Below are positions 51,028-60,051 of a stretch of 64,000 bases of DNA, piece by piece. The stretch comes from Persicobacter psychrovividus (lineage in GTDB: Bacteria > Bacteroidota > Bacteroidia > Cytophagales > Cyclobacteriaceae), in contig NZ_AP025292.1 of NCBI RefSeq assembly GCF_036492425.1, positions 1,302,001-1,366,000 on the forward strand, read 5' to 3'. The notes under the pieces are model-generated. The model did not search any database. It had not been told where the DNA came from and worked only from the letters and a program-made list of their open reading frames with translations. The stretch's first letter is position 1. Each line of letters begins with the position of its first letter. The position numbers and the translations under genes are program-made.

Positions 51028-53919
51028 ATGCCAGATAAGGATCAATTTTTTTCGGGAGAAGTAATTTACTGGAATAAATCATTTGGGTTTATTGACTGTG
51101 AAGAACTCGATGATAATATTTTCTTTCATAAATCAGCCCTGAATTTTTCAGCAAGTAATGTGTTTCTTTTCGATACGCTTTCATTTCGTGTGCAAAAGGT
51201 AACGCATGGTAAGCATAAAGGGTCTTATCGGGCAATTGATGTTCATTTACTAAAAAAAGGGTCCGTATTTGAACATGAGCGATATGTAGGGGTAGTGGAA
51301 CGTCTGAAAGTTCGTTCTGGATATATTGATTACCCTACCAAAGAGGGGGAGGAAATCTTATTGTTTCGTACAAGATTGATTTTTGATGATAACATTTCGA
51401 ATGGGGATTTGGTGGTTTTCAATCCCGTGGTGAATGAAAAAAATCGGGATCAGTTATTTGCGTTTTTTGCCTATCCAATTGCCTTTGAGAGTGATGTTCA
51501 ATTTCTGATGAAGCAATATCAATTGCAACGGTTACCTCAATTGCGTCAATTTATTTTGGATCAATTTTCTAAGGAAGAAGTATGGACTCAAATCGAAATT
51601 GAATTGATTGAGATGGGGGAGGTTGATAGCTCAGAGCAATATTTAAGATTGAAGAAATTGTTGAAGGGATTGTCTGGGTTGGTAGCACCTTTTAGTCTAT
51701 TGAAAAAATATGTTAGTACGCCCTTCCTGGTGCTATTACTTACCGAAAAACTGATTGATACTTATGAGTTTGATTTAGTTTATGATCATTTTTTAAATGT
51801 TCGATACAAGGTAAAAGAAAACCTGTTTGCATGTGTTTCAAAGGAAACCGAAAAATTGAAGCTTTTGGAAGCATGGCTGAAAGGTCTGTCGGATAGGGAT
51901 GCTTTTGCCAATAGGCCGACTGAGGTAAATAGTTTCATAAGGTGCTTCGGGCGCTTAGATAAGCAAACAGCAAAGGAGTTTAGGGACAGGGTACAGGCAA
52001 TTGCTTTGGAGAAATTGAGTCCGGCGGATAATATCAAAAGGTGGATCAAGGGTGAGCTTCATGATGAGTTATCAACGGATTATGTGTTGTCAAATACCAA
52101 TTTGTGTGATGAGCTGAAAGTAAAGGAATTGTGTAGCCATCGGTCAAGACTGAAGGAGGGGATTTTGCTTCGGTATGAACAAGAGTTATCGAAAAATAAA
52201 CTGCACAACCCTCAATCTGAACAGTTTTTGCGCCTCGCCAAAATGCTTTTGAATTACCAAAAGTACTTTGCGCCCAGCAGTGCTGTTATTGATGATTATT
52301 TTGGGGGCTTTTCCACGGAAATACAGCTGTATTTTTGGTGTTTGGGATATGAAGTGGATCAATTTGAGGATTTGATCAAAGTGTCATTTGTTCAATTGGA
52401 TGCTTATTTTCAGCTCCGTTGTTTACTTCGGATGAAGGAAAAACAAGTCGATCAGGCATTTATATCCTCCTGCAAGGCAAAAGCATCAATTAATCAGACC
52501 TCTTTACAAGATTTATTTTTATCAAGAGAATGGAGTGAGGAAATCCTTTACGCTGTTGATATTGAACAAAACAAGGCGGTCCAAATAAACACCTTATCCT
52601 TCATTCAAGATGTGATTGATTGTGATGAGCGCTTTGATTGGCGAGCGTTGTTGGAACAGTTATATTATTCGACAGATGATATTTTGTTAAAAGCACGAAT
52701 CTGGTTATTCACTGAAAATGAGAAGTATTATGACTATATACGCTTTTCATGGATTTTTAAAAAACTGGGTCGGAATGAACAGAAAAAGTTCAAGCGTCTT
52801 GGCGATGCCATAGGTAAGCAGGATGTTGAAGTTCGAGAGGTAGAAGGTGTGAAACCGTGTTATCATTTTAAAGATCAGGGGGATGGTCGCTTTCTTTATG
52901 AGGCTTCCCTCCTTAATATATTTTTTGAGAATAACTTATTGCGGTTGCGTAAACATGATGGTTCGTACACTACCCAGTTCCCCTACAATGGTTGTAGCCT
53001 GGGTTTAAATAGGGTTCCAGCTCAGCATGAATTAGCTAAGCAGGTAATCAATATTAAAGTTGCCGACGGTCAGATCAAGAAAGTTGAGGGCCTTGATCAA
53101 ATTTTGGAAGCCATTGAAGTGGCCAGTATTTCAAATAGTCTTGATCAAATTAGCATCCACTCAAAGGCGTCCTTGAATGGTGAAAGTTCATTGGCCTATG
53201 TCGAGGATTGGGACCTTAGGAAAGTCGTTGTTGGTTATTTGAACAAACTCAATAGTAGGAACGATGCTCCTGAACCCGTTTATGTCAGTGAAGCCGAGAG
53301 TGAAAGATTCATGGAGCCAAGCCACCAAAATCGAAAGGATCATAAATCGGGTTTATTTGCTATAAAGCTGTCGCAAGGCTTTGCTATTGTTTGGGAGAAT
53401 ATCGATTCATCAGACAATAAGGCGACCAAGGTTTTCAAATGCGAAGATCAATATTTGGAGGAATATATCGAGCGAATCAAATATGCAATTGCCAATTACA
53501 CCAATCTTCGATCTACTTTGAATAGAAGCCATTCAGAGGGGCCGTTGGCTACTTTCAGTGGTTTTCATGGTTATGTCGGAACTGTCGAAAAATTTAGAGG
53601 GAGGTCCAATGCTTTTGAATTATGGCGAGAGAAGTTGGAAGCATCTTTCTTACAACCAATTCCTGCATATTCGGACATGAGTATTGATGAAATAGAGGAG
53701 TTATATGCTGATATGATCAGTGTTAAGTTGCCAGCAAGTAGCAGTAGGAAGCAAGGTTTCTCGCTTGATAGCCAACTCCTGAAAACAAAAAGCATCATAG
53801 GGGAGTCGGGTGTAGATTCCGCAACGAAAGGCTCAGGCAAGAAGAAGGAGGAGTATAAAAAAATATCCCAGGCACTCAGCGATTTAAATAATATATTGGA
53901 AGGCTTTTTTAATTCATAA
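51028..53919 (+). CDS. Large protein with two N-terminal cold-shock-like domains
   Basis: 963 residues, not a recognised family. Residues 5-75 resemble a cold-shock OB fold (FFSGEVIYWNKSFGFIDCEE, NIFFHKSAL), with FGFI and IFFHKS in the RNP1 and RNP2 places. A second, more diverged one follows (YVGVVERLKVRSGYIDYPTK, about 90-155). Residues 160-620 are long and helical, and 620-960 mixed alpha/beta with a Ser/Lys tail. No enzyme motif was found. The domains suggest RNA or single-stranded DNA sensing. First gene of a five-gene operon, 2 bp before the next. Inferred role: nucleic-acid sensor or scaffold. Confidence 0.75.
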   Translation: MPDKDQFFSGEVIYWNKSFGFIDCEELDDNIFFHKSALNFSASNVFLFDTLSFRVQKVTHGKHKGSYRAIDVHLLKKGSVFEHERYVGVVERLKVRSGYIDYPTKEGEEILLFRTRLIFDDNISNGDLVVFNPVVNEKNRDQLFAFFAYPIAFESDVQFLMKQYQLQRLPQLRQFILDQFSKEEVWTQIEIELIEMGEVDSSEQYLRLKKLLKGLSGLVAPFSLLKKYVSTPFLVLLLTEKLIDTYEFDLVYDHFLNVRYKVKENLFACVSKETEKLKLLEAWLKGLSDRDAFANRPTEVNSFIRCFGRLDKQTAKEFRDRVQAIALEKLSPADNIKRWIKGELHDELSTDYVLSNTNLCDELKVKELCSHRSRLKEGILLRYEQELSKNKLHNPQSEQFLRLAKMLLNYQKYFAPSSAVIDDYFGGFSTEIQLYFWCLGYEVDQFEDLIKVSFVQLDAYFQLRCLLRMKEKQVDQAFISSCKAKASINQTSLQDLFLSREWSEEILYAVDIEQNKAVQINTLSFIQDVIDCDERFDWRALLEQLYYSTDDILLKARIWLFTENEKYYDYIRFSWIFKKLGRNEQKKFKRLGDAIGKQDVEVREVEGVKPCYHFKDQGDGRFLYEASLLNIFFENNLLRLRKHDGSYTTQFPYNGCSLGLNRVPAQHELAKQVINIKVADGQIKKVEGLDQILEAIEVASISNSLDQISIHSKASLNGESSLAYVEDWDLRKVVVGYLNKLNSRNDAPEPVYVSEAESERFMEPSHQNRKDHKSGLFAIKLSQGFAIVWENIDSSDNKATKVFKCEDQYLEEYIERIKYAIANYTNLRSTLNRSHSEGPLATFSGFHGYVGTVEKFRGRSNAFELWREKLEASFLQPIPAYSDMSIDEIEELYADMISVKLPASSSRKQGFSLDSQLLKTKSIIGESGVDSATKGSGKKKEEYKKISQALSDLNNILEGFFNS

Positions 53920-53921
53920 CC

Positions 53922-54917
53922 ATGCAAGACATCATAAAATCATTACAGGAAGAAGTCAATCGTTTTAAGGAAGCTTCCTCAACTTTGGGCTCTTTTAAGC
54001 AGTTGGGAGCAACCATTGAACATTTGACAAACAAGCAAAATGACCAGTCTGAAACTTTAGGGATGTTGGTCAATGCGATCAATCAGGTCAGTGAGCGGTT
54101 GGAAAAAGAAGGAAGCTCTACAAAGGAAAACAGGGATTCGCTAAACGTGCAGTTGGAATCTATTCAAAAGCTAATCAAGCAATTGAATGATGAGCAGAAG
54201 GAAATTAATGAGCGATTGGTTGTTGTCGATCAAATTGAAAAAAAGCAAGCAACGTTCGAGAATCGGTTATCAGATTTTACCTTAAAAGAGGAGAGCAAGC
54301 AACAGATCAATCGGCTGGAAACGCTTCTAAAGGATGTTTCTGACAAGTTGCAACAAAGTGCAGATCAAAGCAAGGATCTACGAACAGAGATGGATCGTTT
54401 TGCATCACTTGATGAGGTTTTGAAAGGCCAACAGCGTCAGATTAATCAATTATATTCTGCATTTGAATCTAAAGGAGAAGAGTTGAATGCGGTAAAAGAA
54501 GAATTGTCATGGATGAAGCAGGCCAATAAATTGCTTACTACTGATCTCCAAAATGTAAATGAGCAGAACGCAATTCTTGTTAAAAAAATCAAATTAACTG
54601 AAGAGAATGAGGAGCATCGGAGAGATGAGTTGAGGGAGATTCGAAAATCAATGCTGCCGATACTGGATAAAGAAAAATCCAATTCAGAAGGGCTAAGTGA
54701 AACTACCCTTCATATTAATCGCTTAGAGTCAGAATTTGCGGAGTTGTCTAAAAATGTAACTAATAATGGAGAAATATTTGACCAATTCAAGCAAGCTTTA
54801 AAAGGGCTGAATGATAATAGCGAGCAACAACAGGAGGTTATGTCAAAATTTAATAGGCAATTAGAGCGAGTTGAACGAAAAGCCTATCAATCCATCTGGG
54901 ATCGACTGTTTGATTAA
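53922..54917 (+). CDS. Coiled-coil protein of the operon
   Basis: 331 residues, almost wholly predicted coiled coil with heptad leucines and isoleucines, rich in Gln, Glu, Lys and Ser (for example LNVQLESIQKLIKQLNDEQK). The last 20 residues (ERKAYQSIWDRLFD) form a distinct amphipathic end that could be a docking peptide. No membrane segment or enzymatic motif. It starts 2 bp after the previous stop and 36 bp before the ATPase gene. Likely a structural or oligomerising partner. The coiled-coil call is firm, the function is not. Confidence 0.75.
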   Translation: MQDIIKSLQEEVNRFKEASSTLGSFKQLGATIEHLTNKQNDQSETLGMLVNAINQVSERLEKEGSSTKENRDSLNVQLESIQKLIKQLNDEQKEINERLVVVDQIEKKQATFENRLSDFTLKEESKQQINRLETLLKDVSDKLQQSADQSKDLRTEMDRFASLDEVLKGQQRQINQLYSAFESKGEELNAVKEELSWMKQANKLLTTDLQNVNEQNAILVKKIKLTEENEEHRRDELREIRKSMLPILDKEKSNSEGLSETTLHINRLESEFAELSKNVTNNGEIFDQFKQALKGLNDNSEQQQEVMSKFNRQLERVERKAYQSIWDRLFD

Positions 54918-54953
54918 TTGCCGATTAATCCACTTACTTAAACCATCACCACT

Positions 54954-57422
54954 ATGAAACATATCAAACGACTCGGACTGCAAAACTTTCGCGGGTTCGC
55001 CAATCAGGCTTTCGATTTCTCAAAACTCAATATCCTGACAGGAACCAACAGTTCAGGAAAGAGCAGTGTGTTTAAAGCCCTCCTTTTACTTCAGCAAAGT
55101 GCGCATAAAAGTAATTTCAATGAATTGAATTTCGAAGGAGAACACCACAATTTGGGTACCTTTCAGAAGGTACTCAATAGGAATGCTCCTGAAGGGGATG
55201 ATAATATAGGCTTTGAGTTGGTGTTTGACTATCATTCAATAAGTCAAGGAGCATTTTTTGATGTAGAGAAGAGGGAATTGCGAGATGTTGGCATGTGCAA
55301 CTACCCTTTAGGTTTTGCAAGTTTAAAATCCCAAGATTTGGAAAAATATTTGGATGATGAGGATTTATCAGGATTCAAAGAGTCATTGTTTTGGGAAGAT
55401 TGGAGAAGGGTTTTATTTTTTGAGGTTAATGAGCTGTTAGATTATATCCAAACTCCACATTCTTTAAAAGCATTTTTTCAAGCAAGGATACTAAGGCCCG
55501 AAATTGTAGCCCGTGTTCTAAATGGAGTGGAAGAAGCAACATTTATAAATTTGGTTTGTCAAAATCATGATATCGGAGAAGAAGTCTTAATTCAAGGGCT
55601 TTCAGAGATCGGGGGGTATAAAGTAATGCGGGAAAATTGGCAAAAGTATTTAAGTATACCTTTGCCATGGTTTGAAGGTAAAGGTTGGGTACCCGTGTCT
55701 ATTGGAGGGCATCTCAATATCTCGGAGAGAGAAGACGCATTCATTTTTAAAAAAGCTAATTATATAATTAATAATAGAGACACGCTAAAGGTTAATTTGA
55801 ATTATAGCCCTATTTCAAACCATGAAAATGGACGAATTAGCACTTTTTCTTTTAGTAATGTGTCCAGTTACTCAAAAGAGGAGCTTTTGTTATTTACGTC
55901 CTTACCCCCCTATTTAAGTGAGGATCCTTATGGTCCCGGTGGGCTTGAGAATGTGTCCTATGATACATTTACAGAAACCAATGCATTTACCGGTGGTCAT
56001 TTTAACTTTCTTACTATTGATTATGAAAAGTTTGATACCGCTGTTGGTTGTAATTGGGTGGACATAAATAGTTTTTTTAAGCTATATTATGAGTGCAAAT
56101 CAAGGACTAATTATTCAGTTAAGCAGCAAGAATTAAAGGATTCACTTGCCTTTACGAAGGATGTAGATATGGTATCAATTGTTCATAAAAAATTGATTTC
56201 TTTTTTAAGTGAACGATTAGCATCAGGTTTTGGAATAAATCGATTTTCAGTACAGACCGGTAGTGTTGCTTCATGTTTCGAGTATTTTAATAAAGGTAAT
56301 TTACCTGGCTTTGCTTATGAGCAAATGTATGATGGTGAAGCTTTTCAGGGGAAAACAACCTTCAGTTTATATGACTTACTTACTAATGATTCTATTTTAG
56401 AAAAAACACTAAGCTTAAGGGGTGCGGAGAGCTCTTTGCATGAGTTTCCAAGTTATTATGCACTATCAGAAGAGGACTTGGTCTGCATTCATGAATTTAA
56501 GGAAAAGTTAGAGGAGGTGGATGTTTTAAGTATTATGGATTCTGATTTTATAACCTTTGTAAATCATGCGGTCATTGAATGCGTAAAGTACCTCCCGGAA
56601 AGTGTACCCCAATATTTTAAGTTGGAGGATCAGCGGGATTTGATGACCTACTTGCCGGCCTATCGAGGAAACAATGCACGAATTTACATGAATTCGAGTA
56701 ATTCAGCTTTGAATAAATTATTAGGTGAATTCAAGCGAGGAACAGCCCTGCAGGAGGCCAACGACTATGTCAATAAATGGCTGAAGGCGTTCGGTATTGG
56801 TGAAAAATGTACCATTCGGTCCGTTGAAGGAATTGCTTACAAGGTTGAGGTCGAGAATTCAAGAGGAGACGTTGTGGATATTGCAGACCTTGGGTATGGT
56901 ATTTCACAGCTATTACCTGTAATTTTAAAGATCGCCCTTGCTCCAAATTATGACGAAGGGGCCATTTCTAATTCAATTGTAGGGCAAGTGATTCTGATTG
57001 AGGAACCTGAAACGAATCTACACCCGAGATTACAGTCTATTTTAGCTGATATGCTGGTGGAAGCTTACTTGGTTTTTGGTATTCAGATCATGATTGAGAC
57101 CCACTCGGAATATTTAATCCGAAGGTTACAGGTTTTAATGAAAAAAGGCTTTGCCTCAATAGAGGCTAATGGAGAGCATCCGTCCTCTCGACTTGGCATT
57201 TCATTAACCAATAAACCCCAAGAAAAGGAATTGGCTTCCGATGATGTCATGATTCACTATGTGTCCACGGATGAGGAAGGCGAAACATCAGCTTATAAAA
57301 TTAAAATTGGTAACAATGGTGTATTGTCCAAAGACTTCGGTTCTGGCTTTTTTGATGAAGCAACTCGCTTAGAAATAGAAACGATTGAGATGGGAATGTT
57401 GTACACTAATATTAAGGATTGA
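54954..57422 (+). CDS. AAA/ABC-type ATPase with DUF3696-like C-terminus
   Basis: 822 residues. RecF/SMC-like ATPase: Walker A GTNSSGKSS (30-38) after LGLQNFRGFANQAFDF, signature-like DLGYGISQLLP, Walker B VILIEEPETNLHP, and a switch His in IETHSEYLIRRL. About 450 residues between Walker A and the signature form a large helical and beta insert. The layout is that of the AAA_15/DUF3696 proteins used in many anti-phage systems. There is no TOPRIM (OLD) nuclease domain, so the effector would be another gene, probably the one starting 1 bp after this stop. Confidence 0.85.
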   Translation: MKHIKRLGLQNFRGFANQAFDFSKLNILTGTNSSGKSSVFKALLLLQQSAHKSNFNELNFEGEHHNLGTFQKVLNRNAPEGDDNIGFELVFDYHSISQGAFFDVEKRELRDVGMCNYPLGFASLKSQDLEKYLDDEDLSGFKESLFWEDWRRVLFFEVNELLDYIQTPHSLKAFFQARILRPEIVARVLNGVEEATFINLVCQNHDIGEEVLIQGLSEIGGYKVMRENWQKYLSIPLPWFEGKGWVPVSIGGHLNISEREDAFIFKKANYIINNRDTLKVNLNYSPISNHENGRISTFSFSNVSSYSKEELLLFTSLPPYLSEDPYGPGGLENVSYDTFTETNAFTGGHFNFLTIDYEKFDTAVGCNWVDINSFFKLYYECKSRTNYSVKQQELKDSLAFTKDVDMVSIVHKKLISFLSERLASGFGINRFSVQTGSVASCFEYFNKGNLPGFAYEQMYDGEAFQGKTTFSLYDLLTNDSILEKTLSLRGAESSLHEFPSYYALSEEDLVCIHEFKEKLEEVDVLSIMDSDFITFVNHAVIECVKYLPESVPQYFKLEDQRDLMTYLPAYRGNNARIYMNSSNSALNKLLGEFKRGTALQEANDYVNKWLKAFGIGEKCTIRSVEGIAYKVEVENSRGDVVDIADLGYGISQLLPVILKIALAPNYDEGAISNSIVGQVILIEEPETNLHPRLQSILADMLVEAYLVFGIQIMIETHSEYLIRRLQVLMKKGFASIEANGEHPSSRLGISLTNKPQEKELASDDVMIHYVSTDEEGETSAYKIKIGNNGVLSKDFGSGFFDEATRLEIETIEMGMLYTNIKD

Positions 57423-57423
57423 T

Positions 57424-58500
57424 ATGGTGCCATTAGATGTAATTATTGATCCAAAATTTTTGCTGAAACTTCATTACAGTATTGAGTCGGGAGAAGTTAA
57501 AGATTCTGTTTTGCATGACTTTCATTATAATTGGGTACAGATGAATAACCGTAAGTCCATCCGGTATTTCACCTGTTTAGATAATATTGATGAGACGGGT
57601 CGGAAAGTAATTGATTTGATATTCAGGCGACTGAATAAAGGTGGGGAAATCCTTTTTACTTTGGATCAGATGCTATGGAGCGTAGAGGGTGTATATAAAA
57701 ATTCAGAAAAGCTATCCCCCTTTAGGCTTCATTTTACTTGCTTGGATAAGAAGCTGAGTCAGCAATTGGAAAATAAATATGGCTACAAGTTTTTGACCAT
57801 TGATGATTTGACCAAGTCCTGGGGGCAATTGATGGCCTTCCAAGGGTATAAATCATGGTCTGTCAAGAATGATGATGCGCATTTAAGGTCTTGGGAGAAA
57901 TCAACTTTCGGTATCCCACCCAAAATCCATAGCTTACTTATTCATGATTTTTATCTGTTTGAGGTTGTAAATAACCGATTGAATGAAAAGAAATTGTATG
58001 AGAATCTATTTGAGATTTTAAGGAACTTCAAGCATCGATTAGCCAGTCAGGCTCCAGTTGAGATCATGCTCGTTACCGCTAAGAATAAGAACTTCGATCA
58101 AAAAATGGAAGCTGAAATACATAAGCGAGTGGATTGTGAGCTATTAAGACTTTTGGGGAAAGATGGCTTTAAATTGACTATAATATTTATGGAGAAAAAT
58201 TGTCAGCAAACTGATCGAGCTCATGATAGGTTTCTGATTACGAATAATTCATACATCGAGTCAGGAGCAGGATTCAATCTGTTTTATAATAAAACACCAA
58301 AACACAATACCATTATTCGCCATGCTTATGTGTTTCAGTCTGAAAAGGAAATGCGAAATGTAAATTATCGCTTAGATGCAATCAAGGATCAGTTAGATAT
58401 GGCATCGACGACTGTTTATGGGAGCGATTGGCAGTTATTTAGGTTGCTGAAGGAGGTAGGGAGTTTTAAGTCATCTAAGGTAGAGGTTAGGGTAGGTTAA
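57424..58500 (+). CDS. Protein with PLD-like HDRF motif
   Basis: 358 residues from ATG 57424, one base after the ATPase stop, so the two are coupled. N-terminal 230 residues are alpha/beta, unrecognised. The C-terminal third carries AHDRFLITNNSYIESGAGFN, which resembles the single HxK/HxR half-site plus SGxGxN stretch of phospholipase D-like domains (as in the MIT-C type). Such domains hydrolyse phosphodiesters or bind phospholipids. It could be the nuclease or lipid-targeting effector of this operon. The motif match is by eye, so the family remains tentative. Confidence 0.65.
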   Translation: MVPLDVIIDPKFLLKLHYSIESGEVKDSVLHDFHYNWVQMNNRKSIRYFTCLDNIDETGRKVIDLIFRRLNKGGEILFTLDQMLWSVEGVYKNSEKLSPFRLHFTCLDKKLSQQLENKYGYKFLTIDDLTKSWGQLMAFQGYKSWSVKNDDAHLRSWEKSTFGIPPKIHSLLIHDFYLFEVVNNRLNEKKLYENLFEILRNFKHRLASQAPVEIMLVTAKNKNFDQKMEAEIHKRVDCELLRLLGKDGFKLTIIFMEKNCQQTDRAHDRFLITNNSYIESGAGFNLFYNKTPKHNTIIRHAYVFQSEKEMRNVNYRLDAIKDQLDMASTTVYGSDWQLFRLLKEVGSFKSSKVEVRVG

Positions 58501-58530
58501 TTTTGCTTATAGGCTTTAATTTTTTGTAAA

Positions 58531-59865
58531 ATGGAAATTTATATAGTTGTATTTTTATTATTTGCTATCGTCGCATGCTATTTGTTGTATGCGGGGAGTC
58601 GTTGGGTTGGACCTATATCAATTATCCTTTTGGTGCTTTCCATGATTGCAACGGTTGTTATTTGGGAGGATATGGATGATGTTAGCAATGACAGGTGGAT
58701 GAATTTTTGGATGGTAATTCAAGTATTTTTTTTGATTGGACTTGTGGGGTTTACCATATTTAATTTTTATCGTAAACCTGAGCGTCTAAGGTATGTCGCA
58801 GTGATTGATAAGGTCGCTGTTTATGTCTTTGGATTTTCAGCATTTGTGGTGTTATTTCCCATATTATGTGTCGGGGTGATTTATTTTATTGAAACCTTTG
58901 ATAATATTAAGAGCACTTTTTTTGCGCGAATTGATGCCAGTGAAAAGAAGTCTCCTTCTCCTGTTGATTTATGGGTTGATAAATTGAATGAACTTCCTCA
59001 TAATGATAGAAAGGAAATTATCTTCAATAGCGATGGGGAATCTATACTCTACATTTATAATTTTAGATCAATTTATAACCCCAGGGAGATATCACGATCC
59101 GATCAAGAATGGATGGCAAAAGGAGAGGAGATTCTTATTAAGAATAATTATGACTCTGTCCTATATACAGCCAAAAAGCTGGGAGTGAGAAAGGTGGTTC
59201 CTCTCTATCATGATCACTATGATAGGTCCACCAAGGTAGGATATTATATTGATGTAGATGAAGGGCGTAGCCGAATTGCTGATGATACTTTACGTGATAT
59301 TGTCAATAAACACAGACCTTCTATTAAAGGGGGAGTACGAGAAGAGCGGCACTTATCTTGGAGGTCATGTTCTCATTATGATTTATCTGTTATTGATTTT
59401 CAGAAATTGCCGAGGGAGCACAAGTCAAAAAAAGGCATGGATTTTATTTATCAAGATACGATCAATGTGGGGGCCGTTAAAGTGTTGGAAGGTGTTCGAA
59501 CAGCCGATTATTTTTATGTACCCACCTTTTATGCTTCATTTGAACTTCCAGACTCATTAGAGGTTAAAACGTTTTATCCAGGTGATGTTTTTGCCAATTC
59601 TAATGATATTGTTTCTCAAATTGAGAGCCGTCGCTACAGGGGTATGCCATTTACCCCTTATTCTCCCTTGGTATTTTCTACCAGGTTCAGATTGTTTAGG
59701 CCTAAGTCCATTGACGATGTTAGAGGGAAGAGGACACGCATAACCAATATTCATTTCATAATGGAGGATGAAGCGCATGAATTTCATTTCTTTTTTAAAT
59801 TGGTATATGTTTTTGAAATGGACTATAAAGGGGATTATTTTGATAAGCCGAATAAAGCAAGTTGA
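58531..59865 (+). CDS. Membrane protein, last gene of the operon
   Basis: 444 residues. Four likely membrane helices in the first 130 residues (MEIYIVVFLLFAIVACYLLY, then WVGPISIILLVLSMIATVVI, FWMVIQVFFLIGLVGFTIFN and VFGFSAFVVLFPILCVGVIY), followed by a 310-residue soluble domain of unknown fold with DHYDRSTKVGYYIDVDEG and a beta-rich end. Starts 30 bp after the previous stop and so belongs to the same operon. Multi-pass proteins at the end of such gene sets often act as membrane-damaging effectors or anchors; here that is inference. Confidence 0.68.
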   Translation: MEIYIVVFLLFAIVACYLLYAGSRWVGPISIILLVLSMIATVVIWEDMDDVSNDRWMNFWMVIQVFFLIGLVGFTIFNFYRKPERLRYVAVIDKVAVYVFGFSAFVVLFPILCVGVIYFIETFDNIKSTFFARIDASEKKSPSPVDLWVDKLNELPHNDRKEIIFNSDGESILYIYNFRSIYNPREISRSDQEWMAKGEEILIKNNYDSVLYTAKKLGVRKVVPLYHDHYDRSTKVGYYIDVDEGRSRIADDTLRDIVNKHRPSIKGGVREERHLSWRSCSHYDLSVIDFQKLPREHKSKKGMDFIYQDTINVGAVKVLEGVRTADYFYVPTFYASFELPDSLEVKTFYPGDVFANSNDIVSQIESRRYRGMPFTPYSPLVFSTRFRLFRPKSIDDVRGKRTRITNIHFIMEDEAHEFHFFFKLVYVFEMDYKGDYFDKPNKAS

Positions 59866-60051
59866 TTTTTGTGGTTTGCATTTTTTTAATTCTATTTTCT
59901 CCTATATAGGGAGTTTAGTTTATTTTTATCCATAGAAACAGATGGATCAAGAGGCAATAATTTCAATAAGGACATGAGGTACCCGCCCTGTTGATAAGCA
60001 ATGCACAATAATTTTGTATATTTACCCTATCATTAGCAAAATGAACCACCG

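Noticed and set aside
54954-57422. OLD-family nuclease (Gabija-type GajA)
   Set aside because: The ATPase motifs fit, but no TOPRIM acidic motifs follow the Walker B region and no UvrD-like helicase is adjacent.
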